Shown: positions 1 to 12,500, numbered from the stretch's first letter. The stretch: 64,000 nt of DNA from Cyclina sinensis (GCA_012932295.1 JAAONU010000019.1:30605913-30669912), one strand, 5' to 3'. Numbers and translations: made by a program. Notes: generated by a model from the sequence alone, not told the origin.

Positions 1-117
1 ACAGATTTATCTTTTCTTGACTAGAAAAAATGTTGCTATTAGAGAGGTGAAAAAATTAAATATATCAGTGCATTAACATAAAAAGAAAAGGATCATATAG
101 TCTGCAGCCAGGCTATG

Positions 118-388
118 TTTCTAAGAACGTATACCACATATACCACATCGGAGGTACTCAGTGTTTCTAATAATGTATACCACATGGGAGGTACTCAGTG
201 TTTCTAATAACGCATACCACATGGGAGGTACTCTGTGTTTCTAATAACGTATACCACATGGGAGGTACTCTGTGTTTCTAATAACGCATACCACATGGGA
301 GGTACTCAGTGTTTCTAATAACGTATACCACATGGGAGGTACTCTGTGTTTCTAATAACGTATACCACACGGGAGGTACTCAGTGTTT
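118..388. repeat. 37-bp minisatellite, about 7 copies
   Basis: A 37-bp unit containing ATACCACATGGGAGGTACTC repeats head to tail about seven times. Units differ at a few fixed positions (AACGTATA or AACGCATA; CTCAGTG or CTCTGTG). The first unit carries a small internal duplication of ATACCACAT. The array stops about 130 bp before the 3' end of the minus-strand gene that follows, so it lies just downstream of it. Confidence 0.95.
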
Positions 389-417
389 AAACACTCATTA
401 TTTTGCCTTTGACAACT

Positions 418-423
418 TTTATT
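418..423 (-). promoter_or_regulatory. candidate polyadenylation signal AATAAA
   Basis: TTTATT on the plus strand is AATAAA on the minus strand, about 100 bp past the stop codon of the minus-strand LDLa gene. The position fits a 3' UTR end. The motif alone is weak evidence in AT-rich DNA. Confidence 0.4.
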
Positions 424-521
424 CTTGTAGAATGTTTTGACACAAAAGCATTACTTAAAATTGACTTTGCTCTCTTATTTGAATTACTCTTTGTAACAAA
501 ATCGGCGTGTGACAGTTTAGT

Positions 522-1036
522 CTAGACAGAAACTATTGTTTCTCTGCACGAGGCTGTTGCGACGAGGGCTCCTGTAAAAATGAAATTACCATTAGAAATT
601 GTAAAAATGCCTGCAGCGGCCATTGGTACCGCCGCTCCTGCTGCCCCATAATTAGTACATGCAGAACCTGGTCCAGGAAAATTTCCAGCTGGAGGCAGAA
701 AAGCTGAAGTGGCTAAAACAATGGCATCAGATGTTACAGAAGTGGTTACAAATGAACTGCCCACAAATACATTAGGTGTTGAGCTTACTGTAGAAGTCCT
801 AGTTACAAGAGATAAAGAAGTGGAGGTTGTTAGTGATGAAGAACTCGTTGTTGTTGTTGTTGTCGTTGATACAGTAGATGTTGTTGCTTGATCAGCTGTT
901 GCTGTACTCGTCTGGGTAACGGTAAAAGAACGTGTTTCCACCGCATTTTGATCTGTAGGAGAAAATATATGCTTTTCGGATGTGTATTTACTAAACGATA
1001 TTTCAGCCTGACTGTGCACAGTGTAAGGAATTCGCG
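522..1036 (-). CDS. terminal exon: Ser/Thr-rich mucin-like region
   Basis: The open frame runs to a TAG at 522-524. An AG at 1037-1038 gives the phase-1 start needed to follow the LDLa exon. The stronger-looking CAG at about 1013 would put the Ser/Thr frame out of phase, so the acceptor choice rests on reading frame. The tract is full of TTTTTT and SSSS runs and contains an (ACAACA)n-like stretch, so its length probably varies between alleles. Confidence 0.5.
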
Positions 1037-1287
1037 CTCGTGAAAATATTCAGTTATATCTTTTTTTGAATGAGATATACTCCATATAAACAGAAAAGCA
1101 ACAAGTATCTCATTTATGGTGTCTTCACCATGATTAATACAGAAACATCTTTATGATTCTTTATCTTTGAAAAAAAGCAAATATTTTACATTAGTAAAAA
1201 CTTTCATAGAAACAACACAAAAATCATTAACACATAAACACTGTCATCAAATTCACTATTAGAAGTATTAAAGTAGATATACTTTGG

Positions 1288-1323
<36 letters not shown>

Positions 1324-2230
1324 TATTGACCATCGATGATAAACTGTACTTACTGTCGCAACCTGCTTCATCATCATTTCCTGGACAAAATTGCCTGTCG
1401 TCACACCTTTGTCTTGCTGTGTAGCATCGCACGGGAAAGGTACCATAACACGGAATGGCGCCACGAAAGACACAATTGTCTTTAAAAAATGAGTGAAAGA
1501 AACAAGTATGAACTGTGTTAGTAAGTTGTTATACCGAAATGTTTCTACATCAGATTCTAAATGTATATACTATCTACCAAAAGTGGCAATTTGACGGTTG
1601 AAAATAGCAAGACATAGTCTGCATTGAGCTATCGCATTGGGCGATTTTTTGTTATGTTCTGAACAATACCGGGATATATTTTGGACTCGAACACGTCTGG
1701 AAAACTACTGTCAGTTGTGCGCAAGTCCAAATATATCTCATTTTGTACAGAACAAGGTTTGATAATCTTTTTATTTTTTTATCTTATTTTTTTTGTTCAA
1801 AAGAAAATCATTTTATACAGCAAAATTTGAGCACGAAAGAAGTAGTGCAATGTATAATTAATGTTTATTATCTTTAGTTTGTACGCTCTGTTATCATAGG
1901 ATTAAGATTTTCTAGATGGACAGGCAAATGATAAAAAAAAATTAAACTTAATAGACAGAATCTTATTGTAACTTATCCTTTCATCTACTTCTAAATTCAT
2001 CTTCAGTACTTTTGAATTTTAAAATTTTGAACTTAATTCATTAGTTATAGATCTCATTAACCGATAAAAAATACAATTTATAAGCAAAAACATCTTTACT
2101 TACTTAAACCAAAATAGACGAGGTTGATGTCAATTTGCCTCCCCCCTTGCAGACCCGTACCAAGTTGGCCCAAAACTTGTGCGTTGGTTCCTAAGGCGAG
2201 GAAAGCGACCACCAACAAGGTGAACACATA
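522..2230 (-). CDS. secreted LDLa-domain protein with Ser/Thr-rich tail (partial, 5' exon missing)
   Basis: Three exons can be joined in frame on the minus strand: 2104-2230, 1354-1479 and 522-about 1036. The first reads as a hydrophobic signal peptide (VFTLLVVAFLALG...NAQ). The second encodes one LDL-receptor class A module with all six cysteines and the acidic RCDDRQFCPGNDDEAGC calcium-binding block. The third is dominated by Ser and Thr (about residues 20-80 of the exon), as in mucin-like O-glycosylated stalks, and ends in a Gly/Ala-rich hydrophobic stretch with two cysteines. Both visible donors are GTAAGT and the phases agree (1, then 1). The initiator Met must lie in an exon upstream of 2236, which I could not locate; the 2306-4861 transposon may sit in that intron. 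LDLa modules bind ligands or lipoproteins, but the partner of this small secreted protein is unknown. Confidence 0.6.
1289..1322. repeat. (GT)n microsatellite
   Basis: An uninterrupted run of about 16 TG dinucleotides, in the intron between the LDLa exon and the Ser/Thr-rich exon. Confidence 0.97.
1354..1479 (-). CDS. exon: LDL-receptor class A module
   Basis: This 126-bp exon (phase 1 to 1) lies between a TTTTTTAAAG acceptor and a GTAAGTAC donor. The translation has six cysteines in LDLa spacing and the conserved acidic C-terminal block GNDDEAGC. A symmetrical 1-1 exon coding one complete module is typical of shuffled extracellular domains. Confidence 0.7.
2104..2230 (-). CDS. exon: signal peptide of the LDLa protein
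   Basis: This 127-bp exon lies between a ...TATTCACAG acceptor and a GTAAGTA donor (positions 2103-2098). It reads Y-V-F-T-L-L-V-V-A-F-L-A-L-G-T-N-A-Q, a textbook signal core with a likely cleavage after Ala, then a short Gly/Gln-rich linker. It begins in phase 0 and ends in phase 1. Confidence 0.6.
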
Positions 2231-3425
2231 CTGTGAATACAAAAATTCAATATTTTTCCTTTAAGATAGTACAGTAATGCTGAAGAAATTTATGGCGCTG
2301 ATTTTTATGGAAGGGGATATCCGCCAGTGTATGCATACTGCTGTATGACAATTGCATATTGCTTTGTTGAATTCTTTATTATAATCTGCATTTCCCCGTG
2401 CCTTTGAGTTTATTTCCTCTGCTTGTTGCAAATATCTTGCAGCTTTTGCAACTCGATGTATGTAAATCTTACAATTTTTAATGTATAAGGAAAATGCATA
2501 TTCGGTTGTTATTTGATTGTGTATAACCTTGAAATGTTGATGCTTATAAGTTCTTACTACTTTTGACGTGATTCTTTGTGACTATATTTCGTTTAATACA
2601 CACATAAGCTTTTAAACATGTATTATTTCCTTTCGGTAATTTCGACGTTGAATGTTTATTTCAGAAGACTTTTAAAGTACACGATTCAGCCTGGAATTTA
2701 TGTTTTGCACTCAGTTATGTGTAATGCTTATTAATGTATTGAAACAAATTTTCATATTCACTTAAAGATATCAGTTAGCACAAAGCAATAGCAAACATGA
2801 AACTAACCGAATGCATCTGTAACATGTATTCATATAAAGCTGGGAACCATTTTTTTCGGCAGTTTCCGTAAAAAGGTTAATCATGCACGGTGTATTGACA
2901 AAAAAATACGAGGCAAACTAGTGCAATCCAAGACGGACAATACAACTGGACACAAAGGTAAATTGCTTTTTCAAAAGTTTATTTCGTTGAGAAATTTGCA
3001 CTTTCCTCCCGACAAAAGTACTCCAGGGAACTACATTTTCACTGACCGACTATTATTTCCGCCGTCATCACGTACGTTAGTAAACTCGTAACAATAATTT
3101 TCTCTTTTTGTATTCTATAAAACTAAAAGTAGCAAGAGCATAAGCTGACCAATGCAAATAATCTATCAGCTACATTAATTATAAATTTGGCTTTCTGTAT
3201 TTATTTCATCAATAAAAATGTAACAAGGTAAGAGTTGACCATTTCAAAAAGTCACTGAGGTACAAGTTGACCTAATTAAGTACAAACTGAAAACCTTGTT
3301 ATTCATTCTTTTTTTTTGCATGCTATAAAGGCACGTTCCCAATTGAAATATCCCATTTTTTTTCCAAATTTTGATAAATAATTTCTAAAAACTATAACGC
3401 TACAATTTTCAGTAAATTAGACTAT

Positions 3426-3500
3426 GCAGCCTACCAGGACTCAAACTCCATACCATTGGAATACTGTTCCGCTGATCTACTGTCTGAGCTACCCAGCCTC
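3426..3500 (-). mobile_element. tRNA-derived SINE head or tRNA pseudogene
   Basis: On the minus strand the segment has an A-box-like TAGCTCAGACAGTAGATC and a B-box-like GAGTTTGAGTCCTGG (3434-3448) with tRNA spacing. The acceptor arms do not pair well, so it is not a functional tRNA gene. It lies inside the 2306-4861 transposon. Confidence 0.5.
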
Positions 3501-3835
3501 ATACAGGTTATCTTCACTCTTAAGGGACAGTTCTGAACAGTTCAACACACTTAAGCATTTTTGTTAAAATCACTTATTTTAATGTTCACTCAAAAACAAA
3601 GCTTAATCATAAAACATACAAAATGACATTTAAAACATTTTCATGACAATTTATTTTTCAATTAGCTGAAAAAATACCAGAAAATGAAAAAGACTCCTGT
3701 TTTTTATAAATTCATCTCAGAGTTAAGTCATTTAACCAGTTCCGATTGACATTTTGACTAAATACTCAAATGGTGTCTTTAACTTATAGACAAATCTATC
3801 TACAATCACGGTCTCTTTTAAAGACCCTGCTACAA

Positions 3836-3928
3836 TGTAGTGGTTTAGGCCACTTCCAACAACCTTGTTGTTGCCAACAGTGTTGGAGTTTCATGAAAGC
3901 GGTTGGGGTTCAATTCCCGTGAGAACCC
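3836..3928 (+). mobile_element. tRNA-like SINE head
   Basis: The stretch ends in a B-box-like GGGGTTCAATTCCCGTGAG, with an A-box-like TAGTGGTTTAGGCCAC about 60 bp upstream. It lies inside the 2306-4861 transposon, in the opposite orientation to the copy at 3426-3500. The intervening region is longer than in a standard tRNA. Confidence 0.45.
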
Positions 3929-4867
3929 TTAGGTTTATTTTCTCTACTTATGTACTTCAACAATATTCTCGGTCATATAGACGCTATGCATAAGTTATAA
4001 TTTCTTTATATTTTTCCTTCATTCCGTTAAGAAAGGGTGATTTGCCCAGAAAAATGGAAAAGTTTTCTCAAACCTAATCGGTCCATAGATCATATTGTTT
4101 TACCACTGAAAAAGAAATATTTACTAATTCACTTACTTCGCCATTATTTAGCATTTCATCCAAAATACACGGGCAAGTAATTACTATTTCACCGTATAAC
4201 CACGGAAAACACCGAACGTAAAATTTGTTCTTCCACAGTTATCTCCCGTGTATAATAATTTGCGCTAGAATCTTAAATTCTTTACTGGTTCCCTACGAAG
4301 TTTACATTAACATGACGCTTTTAACAACCGACTGTCGATTATACTAACTTTATGCATCATGTTTAAATACCTCTATTCCTGAAGTTTAAACATATTTTTC
4401 TATCGTTCATGTTGTTAATGATAACCTTCTGGAATATTTATTTTAAACAACAGCCATGTGGCAGCAAACAAGAATGTCGTTGAATAAAAAAGCCGATACA
4501 TTCAAATTAAGAAACATAAAAGACTTAAGTAGTTGTTAACTACTTGTCACATTCAATAGCAACAAAGTCAAATGAATTTACAAATACATGGTTTTCAATC
4601 TATAATTTTACAGATAAACTTTTCAAGATCACAACGGTACAAAGAATGTTAAACCACGGACTCTAAATGTGCAAATAAGAGTTAGTTGAATATGGGAATG
4701 AATTGTAACAATAGCAATAGGAAACACGAAAAACAAATTACTTATAAATAGAATATATGCAACTTTAATGAAGTTGTCAATAAGTAAGACGCATATGAAA
4801 GTATATTACATAAAATTGTAATTTAGCAGTAGACATACAGTGGCGGATATCCCCTTCCATAGATTTT

Positions 4868-6013
4868 AAACATCCTGCTATCAAACGTAAATTTCAATCT
4901 CCAAACTGATTGAAAATTGTTCATCTTTACCAATTTTTTAAAGAAATAAAGTTAAAAGAATAACTACAACATAATATTGTTTGAGACAGATAAGTGCAAA
5001 CATCTGAAAACGTTGTAATTTAAATCAGAGAGCTGAAGGTCCTTGAGCCGCCAAATTAGACATCTCAAGAGCTATATGCCGGGTTCAAAGGTGCGGTACG
5101 CACAGAAAATGACAAACAATATACCAAGCTTCCTGCACCATTTTCGTCTGCTTTATATATTTTATGTTAATATTATACTGTTTTCTAGATTCGTTTCTAC
5201 GTCTTTAAAGTACTCTTTTTCAGAATTTTCATTTTGTGACTGCAATGCGTCGCCTTTTTCTTACGGTGTCTTAACTATCAAAGCAATGTTTGAAGGAAAA
5301 TCGACTTACTTAAAGTGTCATATCTATATCTGGTTCTACTTGAATTGACTGAAATCTTACAGTGCTCTGTAGACAGGTGTCAACATCATAAAAATGGTAC
5401 GTAGTATTACATTTCAAATTTATAAAAGACTGAAAAAAAAAACCGAAACTGGAAATAAGCAAAATATGAAAATTCTTTTTTAACAAAATACTCAAAAGGT
5501 CTCTTAATATGATTTGTTCAGTTAGAGTTTAACTGCTATTTTAACGTACATATCACACTTTTCAAGCCAAATGCTCTTAAAAGATAAAGACATAGAGTTT
5601 ATTCTCACCCCACGAAATCCATTTACATATTGTCAGAACTTTGAACCAACAGCTGAAGAGATAGAGTAAAAAAGACTTGTGCATTTTTCTCACTTTCTAC
5701 AAAAATGGACATAGGAGTAGGGCGACGCATGGAAGAAGGAGAAAACGCATTCGTCTATACTTTTCCCGTCATTAGCAATATACGTGCATTGACAACTTAC
5801 TACCTCACTGGAAATATTGTATTAACCGCCCCGTCCTGAATTTTATAATGATTCTAATGTGCACGCAGATATCTTTTGTAACAAAAATTTGGTTTAAGGG
5901 TTATGTTTTTACTATGTTTTAGAATTAAATACTATTAATAAAAATGTTAAATACTTGAAATTTGTTACGTTGTAATGCAGTTCATTCACACTTGATGTCA
6001 AACGTTAACGTTT
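4868..6013. other. AT-rich intergenic DNA, nothing recognised
   Basis: I see no conserved protein, RNA or repeat structure. The open frames here are short and their translations resemble no known family. Confidence 0.6.
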
Positions 6014-7075
6014 TCTAGCGCGCATGACCAAAGGTCAGGTTTATCTTTCAGTATGCTGTATTGTCCCTCGTCCGTCATCCGTCCGTCGTCCACAATTGAC
6101 TTTAAACAACAGCCCCTCCTGTACTACTTGGTCAATTGCAATTGAACTGTACAGAATTGACCCTTGTATGGACTTCTTTCAAAGTTATATAAAAATGGTA
6201 TTCCATGCAGAACTCTGGTTGCCATGGCAACTGCAAGGAAAAACTTTTTGAAAATCTTGTCTGAAACCACAAGGCTTAGAGCTTACATATTTGGTTGATC
6301 GTCTAGTGGACCTCTACCAAAGTTATATAAATCAAGTCTCTGAGGTCAGAATTCGCCCGACCCGAGGGGTCACTTGATTTTACATAGACTTATATAGGAG
6401 AAACTTTTAAAAATATTCTTGTCAGAAACCAGAAGGCTTAGAGTTAAGATGTTTGGTGTGTATGATTGTCTAGTAGACCTCTACCAAGTTTATAGAAATC
6501 ATGACCCCTGGATCAAGACTGACCCTGCCCCAGTGGTCACTTGATTGTACATTGAGTTATATAGGAAAATGTTTTAAAGAGAGTGAAAAGCCTACAGCTT
6601 AGATACATATGGTTCAGCATTGCCTAGTTAATTAGATGGGTTTTGGAAGATCTTGGCCCTCACAAGGGTACCCAGCCCCGACCTTCATATGACCTACTCT
6701 TCTGACCTACTTCTTTGATTTTTGAAGCTAAATCAATGACATTTTAACTGTTAATTTGCATGCAGACTTCAACTTTGAACTTGGATGACCTTGACCTACT
6801 GACCTATTTCCTTGTTTTTGAAGATATGTGTTCAAAATTTTAACCATTCCTATAAGTTTACTTATAGACTTCAAATTTGACTTTGGTTTACCTTGAACTA
6901 TTGACCTTCTTTCTTGGTTTAACGATATTTTTATATCTAATGTGTATTTGAACTGCCTGCCATTTGACACATTCCTCAGGTTCCACCTCCACCCCCGATC
7001 CCCAATCCCCACTCCACCAGTTGTTTGGTAGTTTCTTTTCAGGTGAGCGACCCAGGACCATCTGGTCCTCTTGTT
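6014..7075. repeat. dispersed repeat with internal tandem units
   Basis: The block starts near CATGACCAAAGGTCAGG and a CGTCCGTC-rich stretch, and ends with GTGAGCGACCCAGGACC...TCTGGTCCTCTTGTT. Inside, a unit of about 175 bp with GTCTAGTGGACCTCTACCAA and GGTCACTTGATT recurs at about 6300 and 6470, followed by TGACCTACT-rich sequence. This architecture is familiar from interspersed repeats in bivalve genomes; the family name is unknown to me. Confidence 0.55.
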
Positions 7076-8224
7076 AATATAGTATCTGTTTTTACTGGCA
7101 TGTCAAAAATATTTACAGAGACTATGCAAATATGTTTCTTATAAATAGCAAGATTTTTTTAAAGTGCCAGTTTGCGTAAAACTTTGAAACACCACCAAAA
7201 CTTTGAAACACCACCAAAACTTTGAAGTCCATTACTCACCCAATTATTTTTTGTTTCTTTTATGAAATATATAAACCTAGAAGGCAGCTGAGAAATAATG
7301 AGATATTATAGCAATGAATCTAATATTTATAGAGGAAATATATTGAAATTAGGAAAATGTGATATAATTGTTGGGTTTACTGTTCAATTTTTTTCAAAAG
7401 ATCAAGGCAGTGCCTTTATACTCTTGGTAACAGTTAAATTGTTTCTGCAAAATTTAGTTAATAGTTTTTTTTTTCAATGTATATATCATTATTAATGGAT
7501 GTATCTTAGTTACATTCAATTTTTATTGTAGATCATGATAAATATATAAATCTTTTAAGATTCTGAATTTTTTAGACTAGTCAGGTAATCATTGCTAATC
7601 AGTTCATTCATAATCTAATCAAGGCTGATAAATGGTTTCTTTAAACAATACAAATTGAAAACAAAAAATCAACTAACATACAAGGTATTGCAGAAGGGGT
7701 CTAAATGTCCTAAAATAAGGAGTCTTACTGTCAACTTCAATTTAGAATTTAAATTAAAATAAAAAAATAAAAGACTGTCATTCTTCAAAAGCATAGATAA
7801 TAGAATAATTTTCATTAACGTTTTATTTAACCTAAAAGTTCAAGCTATATACATTCCAGCTGCAATCTACAAAATCGGCCTTTAAAATATGTTGTTAATC
7901 ATTCAAAACATTATGTAAAGTTGTTATTGTACAAGTAATGGGTGGAAGGGATTTCTTGTCAAGCGCCTCTATATTATTTGTGTAAAAAATTAACATTTTT
8001 TATATATGTTGTTCTTCAAAATTGTATTTATTTATCATTTTACATTAAATAAACACATTAATTATGTTTCGATTGTATAATCTGCTAGATGTAGTGTATG
8101 TCTCTTCAACTTCTATTCGTCACGTAGAAAAAAATGTAAAAAGGTTATCGATAGACTACACTGATTTGTCCTGAAAATACATATCAAGTTCAACTTATTA
8201 TTGCCAACAGTCAATACTGACTAT
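7076..8224. other. AT-rich intergenic DNA with a small 20-bp tandem repeat
   Basis: Only a short repeat of CACCACCAAAACTTTGAAAC (about 2.3 copies, near 7178-7226) stands out. No supported gene. Confidence 0.55.
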
Positions 8225-8395
8225 ACTATTCAGACAGATTCTTGCAATTTGCTTTCTGGGTTCATACCAGTACTCGCACCGTAAGTGAGGACTGTGGAAT
8301 GTTACTGGAGACTCTCACCTCTGGTGGGATTCGAACCAGCAACTACGGATCGGGAGTCCGACGCTCTAACCCCTCGACACATCGACTTGATCTAC
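8225..8395 (-). mobile_element. tRNA-derived SINE
   Basis: The minus strand gives an A-box-like GTCGAGGGGTTAGAGCGTC and a perfect B box GGTTCGAATCC, followed by a body containing GCGAGTACTGGTATGAACCC. The same head and body recur at 31165-31375 on the same strand, so this is a repeated SINE family and not a single tRNA gene. Confidence 0.75.
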
Positions 8396-8923
8396 TTGTA
8401 ATGTAATTATATTGTCCTGAGTAAGAGTAAAAAGTAGTTCTCAGCTAGATCGAAGCATCTGATTGCAAGGAGCTTGACGGCTCAAAAAGGACACTTGGAC
8501 ACTTGTTGCCTGCGTGATATTTTGGTTTTCATCAAATAAGATACCGCCAACCAACGAATAAGGCCCCATTTATACTAACAGCTCTAATTCACGAGTACTC
8601 GTTGCGTTAAAAAATACTTAGCTAATTGAAAGCAGATAATGCGAACTCAATTACATTCTTTTTTTGACCGGAGTTGAAAAAAATAGCCAACGTGGAAGCT
8701 GTTAAAGGCTGTAGTAAAACAATCACTGTTACTGACTTGATTGGTAACCTTGGTAGAATGCACTATCCCTAGAAACTTTTAGTTAGAATTAGATATGGAA
8801 GTAAGTGTGTATCCGATTTGTTTTCCAATAAATGCCTGGTATGCAAATTCTAGCCTTCGGCCTCGAGTCCAATACAACTGCCCTCGAACAAATAATAGGG
8901 CCTATACCAATTCAATTATTTAA

Positions 8924-9570
8924 GGGGGCAGGGGACATATTCGAACTTTGGCCCTGGTGAAATTTCTTAATAAAAGAGACTTGGTGTTTTGAAGGTATTG
9001 AAAATTATTGAGAATGTTTTGTCAGTGTAATTCTTTGTCGTTTGTGTGTAGGAAATGAGCAATATTTCTGGATTCGTGCACGAAACTAATCATTTGGTAG
9101 CTTTGTATGCATTTTTGACTCTTCAAAAGGAGGTATGGAAACTGAAAATGTAAACATTGACTGCTGCTGCAAAACCAGTAAGGGACTTTGATTTTATCTT
9201 GTGAAAAATCTAAACGTATGACCGCCACTTCAGTGGGCATTTTTGAAGTTTTCAATAACTGTACTGCAGATAAATATTAACATTAAAAAATTGGGGCTAT
9301 TTTGAATGTTGTACATCTTCATGAAGTTTGGCCATATTCAGCTTTTTCCACTGTGATTTTGGGTAGGTGGGGCGAAATATAAATTGCTATCAGATTTTAT
9401 TATCAGGAACAATGAATGGAAACTGTTATTTTCTTAAATGTATGTTATATATCCTTGAATAATGCAAAGTGACAGGTTTGTTGCTTGTGTAGAATATTTC
9501 AAAATAATAAGAATGGTGTTCACGGCCACTCGGACCTTAGAAATTGTTCACTTTTATGTCCCCTGCCCCC
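8924..9570. mobile_element. 647-bp MITE with TTAA target duplication
   Basis: GGGGGCAGGGGACATA at 8924 is matched exactly in inverse orientation ending at 9570. TTAA flanks both ends (8920-8923 and 9571-9574). TTAA target duplications are known for piggyBac and Kolobok elements; a G-run terminus suits Kolobok. The interior has no transposase, so this is a non-autonomous copy. Short open frames inside it are not genes. Confidence 0.75.
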
Positions 9571-9574
9571 TTAA

Positions 9575-12500
9575 TAACACATATAGTATTGCGTTGCTTA
9601 CAGTCGACAAAGCGTGTAGTATGGTTTCAAACCGCTGTGCAGCAATTGAGCGTGTGAAGTTATCAGCCGCAACATCGGTTAGGTTATTGAGTTTTGTTAA
9701 GCCGACAAAACCAGAGATTTAGGTTTTCAGCCAAGACAGTGTTTAAGTGTGTGAGTGTTATGTACTATTCATCCACAAAACGTTTCGCGTTATGTATTAT
9801 TCATCCACAAAAAGTTTCGCGTCTACCTGCTTTTGACGGAATCAGCAAGCAGGTATATTTAATTTTATTTGCAATATAATCTGGGTAAGTGAAATCATAA
9901 AATGAATTCATTTAAAAATCCAATCCTGTGTGTTTTAATGTTTTTTATTCGCGAAACGTTTTAGCTTGTTCGTCTTGTGAAACTTGCAGGTTAGTATTAA
10001 TACAATATAGAAAGCGTCTGATCTGAACAGTTTTCAGCCGACGAAACCTTTAAACGTTGTGCTGTTTTCAGTCGATGAAGCCTTTTCATGTATGAATAAC
10101 AGGAAGAAGTAGTTCTAAACGTCGAACTAGAGGGACATTTTTTTCATATTTATGCGGAAAAAATTTTTTTCGGAAACAATCGCGTTCTTGTATCAGAATG
10201 GTTTGTAAACGGGTTTTACGTGTTTTTAGATTTTTAGTTTTAGATAATTAAAAAAAAACCTTGTGAAAGAATATAACTAACTGTTTAAAGATACTATTTT
10301 TCTTTCAGATATGTTTATCGTAGTATATCATGTGTTTTACAGAAACACAAGAGAAACTGTGAAAATATATAATAAATTGATATTTGATACTTTTTAATTC
10401 AAAACAGCAATTTCCAGAGCAAAAATATTAATAAAAATAAACAAGAAAAAAGTACCCTATTTCTTTCCCTGACGGCGTAAATACATGTAGCTAATGAATG
10501 CAAGGTATAATACAAGTTTGTAGCCCGAATACAATTTTATATTGTTTTTTTAACGTAAACGAGTTTTAAAAGTGTTTTTAGGAATTAGATGCACGCGCTA
10601 TGTAGATACGTTGTATCGCGAAAAAGGGAGATTTTAACTATTGTTTTTAAGGAAGAATGCGTTTCCAAAGGCTTTATAATGCATTTTTAAAGACCTTCTG
10701 AAAGCTTTGTATAAATCTTTGTATGTCTTATGATACAATAACGACGCTTTTTGAGTATTCTGAATCAATTTGCGTCTGCCATAGCGTTTGAAATTATCGT
10801 AAATTTAATCACTTTATGGGATAGTTGCAAAAAAGAAATCTGTTTGAAACTTTATTTTTTCCATATATTTGCAGAAGTATCTTATTTCTTCAAAATAATT
10901 TATCTTGTTTGTTGCCTTTTCAGATCTAAAGATTTTTATTTAATACTATGATTACTTAATCTTTTTAATGCCTTTTTTCGCGTTTTAAGACATTTTGATT
11001 CGCAGAATATTGCCTACTTAAATATGTGTTACTGTTTGGTCATAATAGGCTTCGTTGATAGCCAAAAAAGGGAAATTATTTCCATGTAGCATAACCCTGA
11101 TATCTCAAAAGAATAAAACAATTTATGTTAGCTAAAAAGACAAAATCTTTTTATATCTATACACAGATATGTTCCAAAACTCTGAAAGGCTTAGAAAAGC
11201 TGCTGTTGTGTAAATCAATATGTTGTATAGGTGGTGTATAGTACATAATTGCCTGAATTTACTTTGTTTATTTTCACTGCTATATTTCAGTTCATGCAAA
11301 TATATATAAGAAGAAAAAATAAACGCTTTATGCGGCAATATTCTAAATTCCTAATCAATATCTTACTTCATTTTTTTAAACTATCGTAAAATATGAAGTC
11401 ACATTTGAAACATGATATGAAAATACTACCTTTAAGGCGTCCATTCCTCCTTAATAACACGTGCAGTTAAGAAAAACCCGCATATCTTGCTTTTATATGT
11501 ATTTCAAACCGCAGTTTATTTTCCTTAAATGTGGTTTCAACTTCCTTGCAAAAAAAAGTCAAGTAATTGCCTTTTGATTGACAATTCAGACTTGAAGTCA
11601 CACACAAATTTTCTATTATATAGACTTTGATATAGTTGATTTAGCGTAGAGTAACTGTTTCCTGCGACCTTTCGCGGGATATATTTCTCAAAGTGACTAA
11701 AGCACGAGGTCAAATGAAGACCGATTAATAAAGTTTGTCTTTGTATAAAAGGGTAATATCTAAATAAGACGACTGATAAAAATGAATCCCGAACCCAGGG
11801 TGTAATGCAGTTCCTCTTAACAGAAGAAAACTCAGTACCATTTGTGTTGATTTTTAACCATGATTTTTTTAGTTACAGATGGTATTTAGTAGTAACAGAA
11901 CAAGGTCATTTACAGTAGAATTTATAGAAAACAAATAAATCTCGGAACATTGGAAATATATTTTCACAAAAATTTATAAAGATACATTTTTCGATGCAAA
12001 AGTAAAAACAAACGTATACACAGTCAGTTTGCTGAGCCTAAGCTTCGCACTTTCTTAAATATAACTTGTAGGAGCTCCATTTTTATCCAAAATAAGTAAG
12101 CTTTACTATGAAAAATACGTCTTGAAAAAGTAAAAAAACCCAAAATACTCAAACAAATACATAACTGAACAAAACACGGTATTGACTTGAAAAATGTCTT
12201 ATCTGAATATGGCGTATTAAAGATTTTTTATGATAAGAATTTTAGTAATGTTTTTCTGCTGATAATCGTGATGATAATGATGAAAATGCTGATAGACTAA
12301 TGTATGATGAATTGTAACAGACTGTTATATTGTTTCTGCCGCTTCTGGTTGAGCACTGGTGATGATGATGACGATGATGATGGTCATGATATTCGAAATC
12401 TTATTCATCTTAAATTCACTAAATAATAAAAGAGCTTTGAGCTTTTGAGCTTGCAGCTTTGTAAACATTCTCGGTTAAGCCACTTACGACTGTCGTTTTG

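Larger units (their letters stand above)
2306..4861. mobile_element. DNA transposon, non-autonomous, 2,556 bp, long TIRs and 6-bp TSD
   Basis: The left end TATGGAAGGGGATATCCGCC is matched in inverse orientation at 4861, and the similarity continues inward (about TGTATG..TACTGCT..ACAATT) to roughly 45-50 bp. GATTTT lies directly outside both ends (2300-2305 and 4862-4867), which fits a 6-bp target duplication. I see no transposase-like open frame inside; the interior is AT-rich and holds two tRNA-like segments. A 6-bp TSD is uncommon among eukaryotic cut-and-paste superfamilies and I do not assign a family. Confidence 0.72.

Noticed and set aside
709..891. Open frame on the plus strand rich in Val and Glu
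   Set aside because: Antisense shadow of the Ser/Thr-rich exon; low-complexity mirror with no independent support.
8320..8395. Functional tRNA gene
   Set aside because: A and B boxes are good but the acceptor stem does not pair and the same head plus body recurs at 31.2 kb, which marks a SINE.
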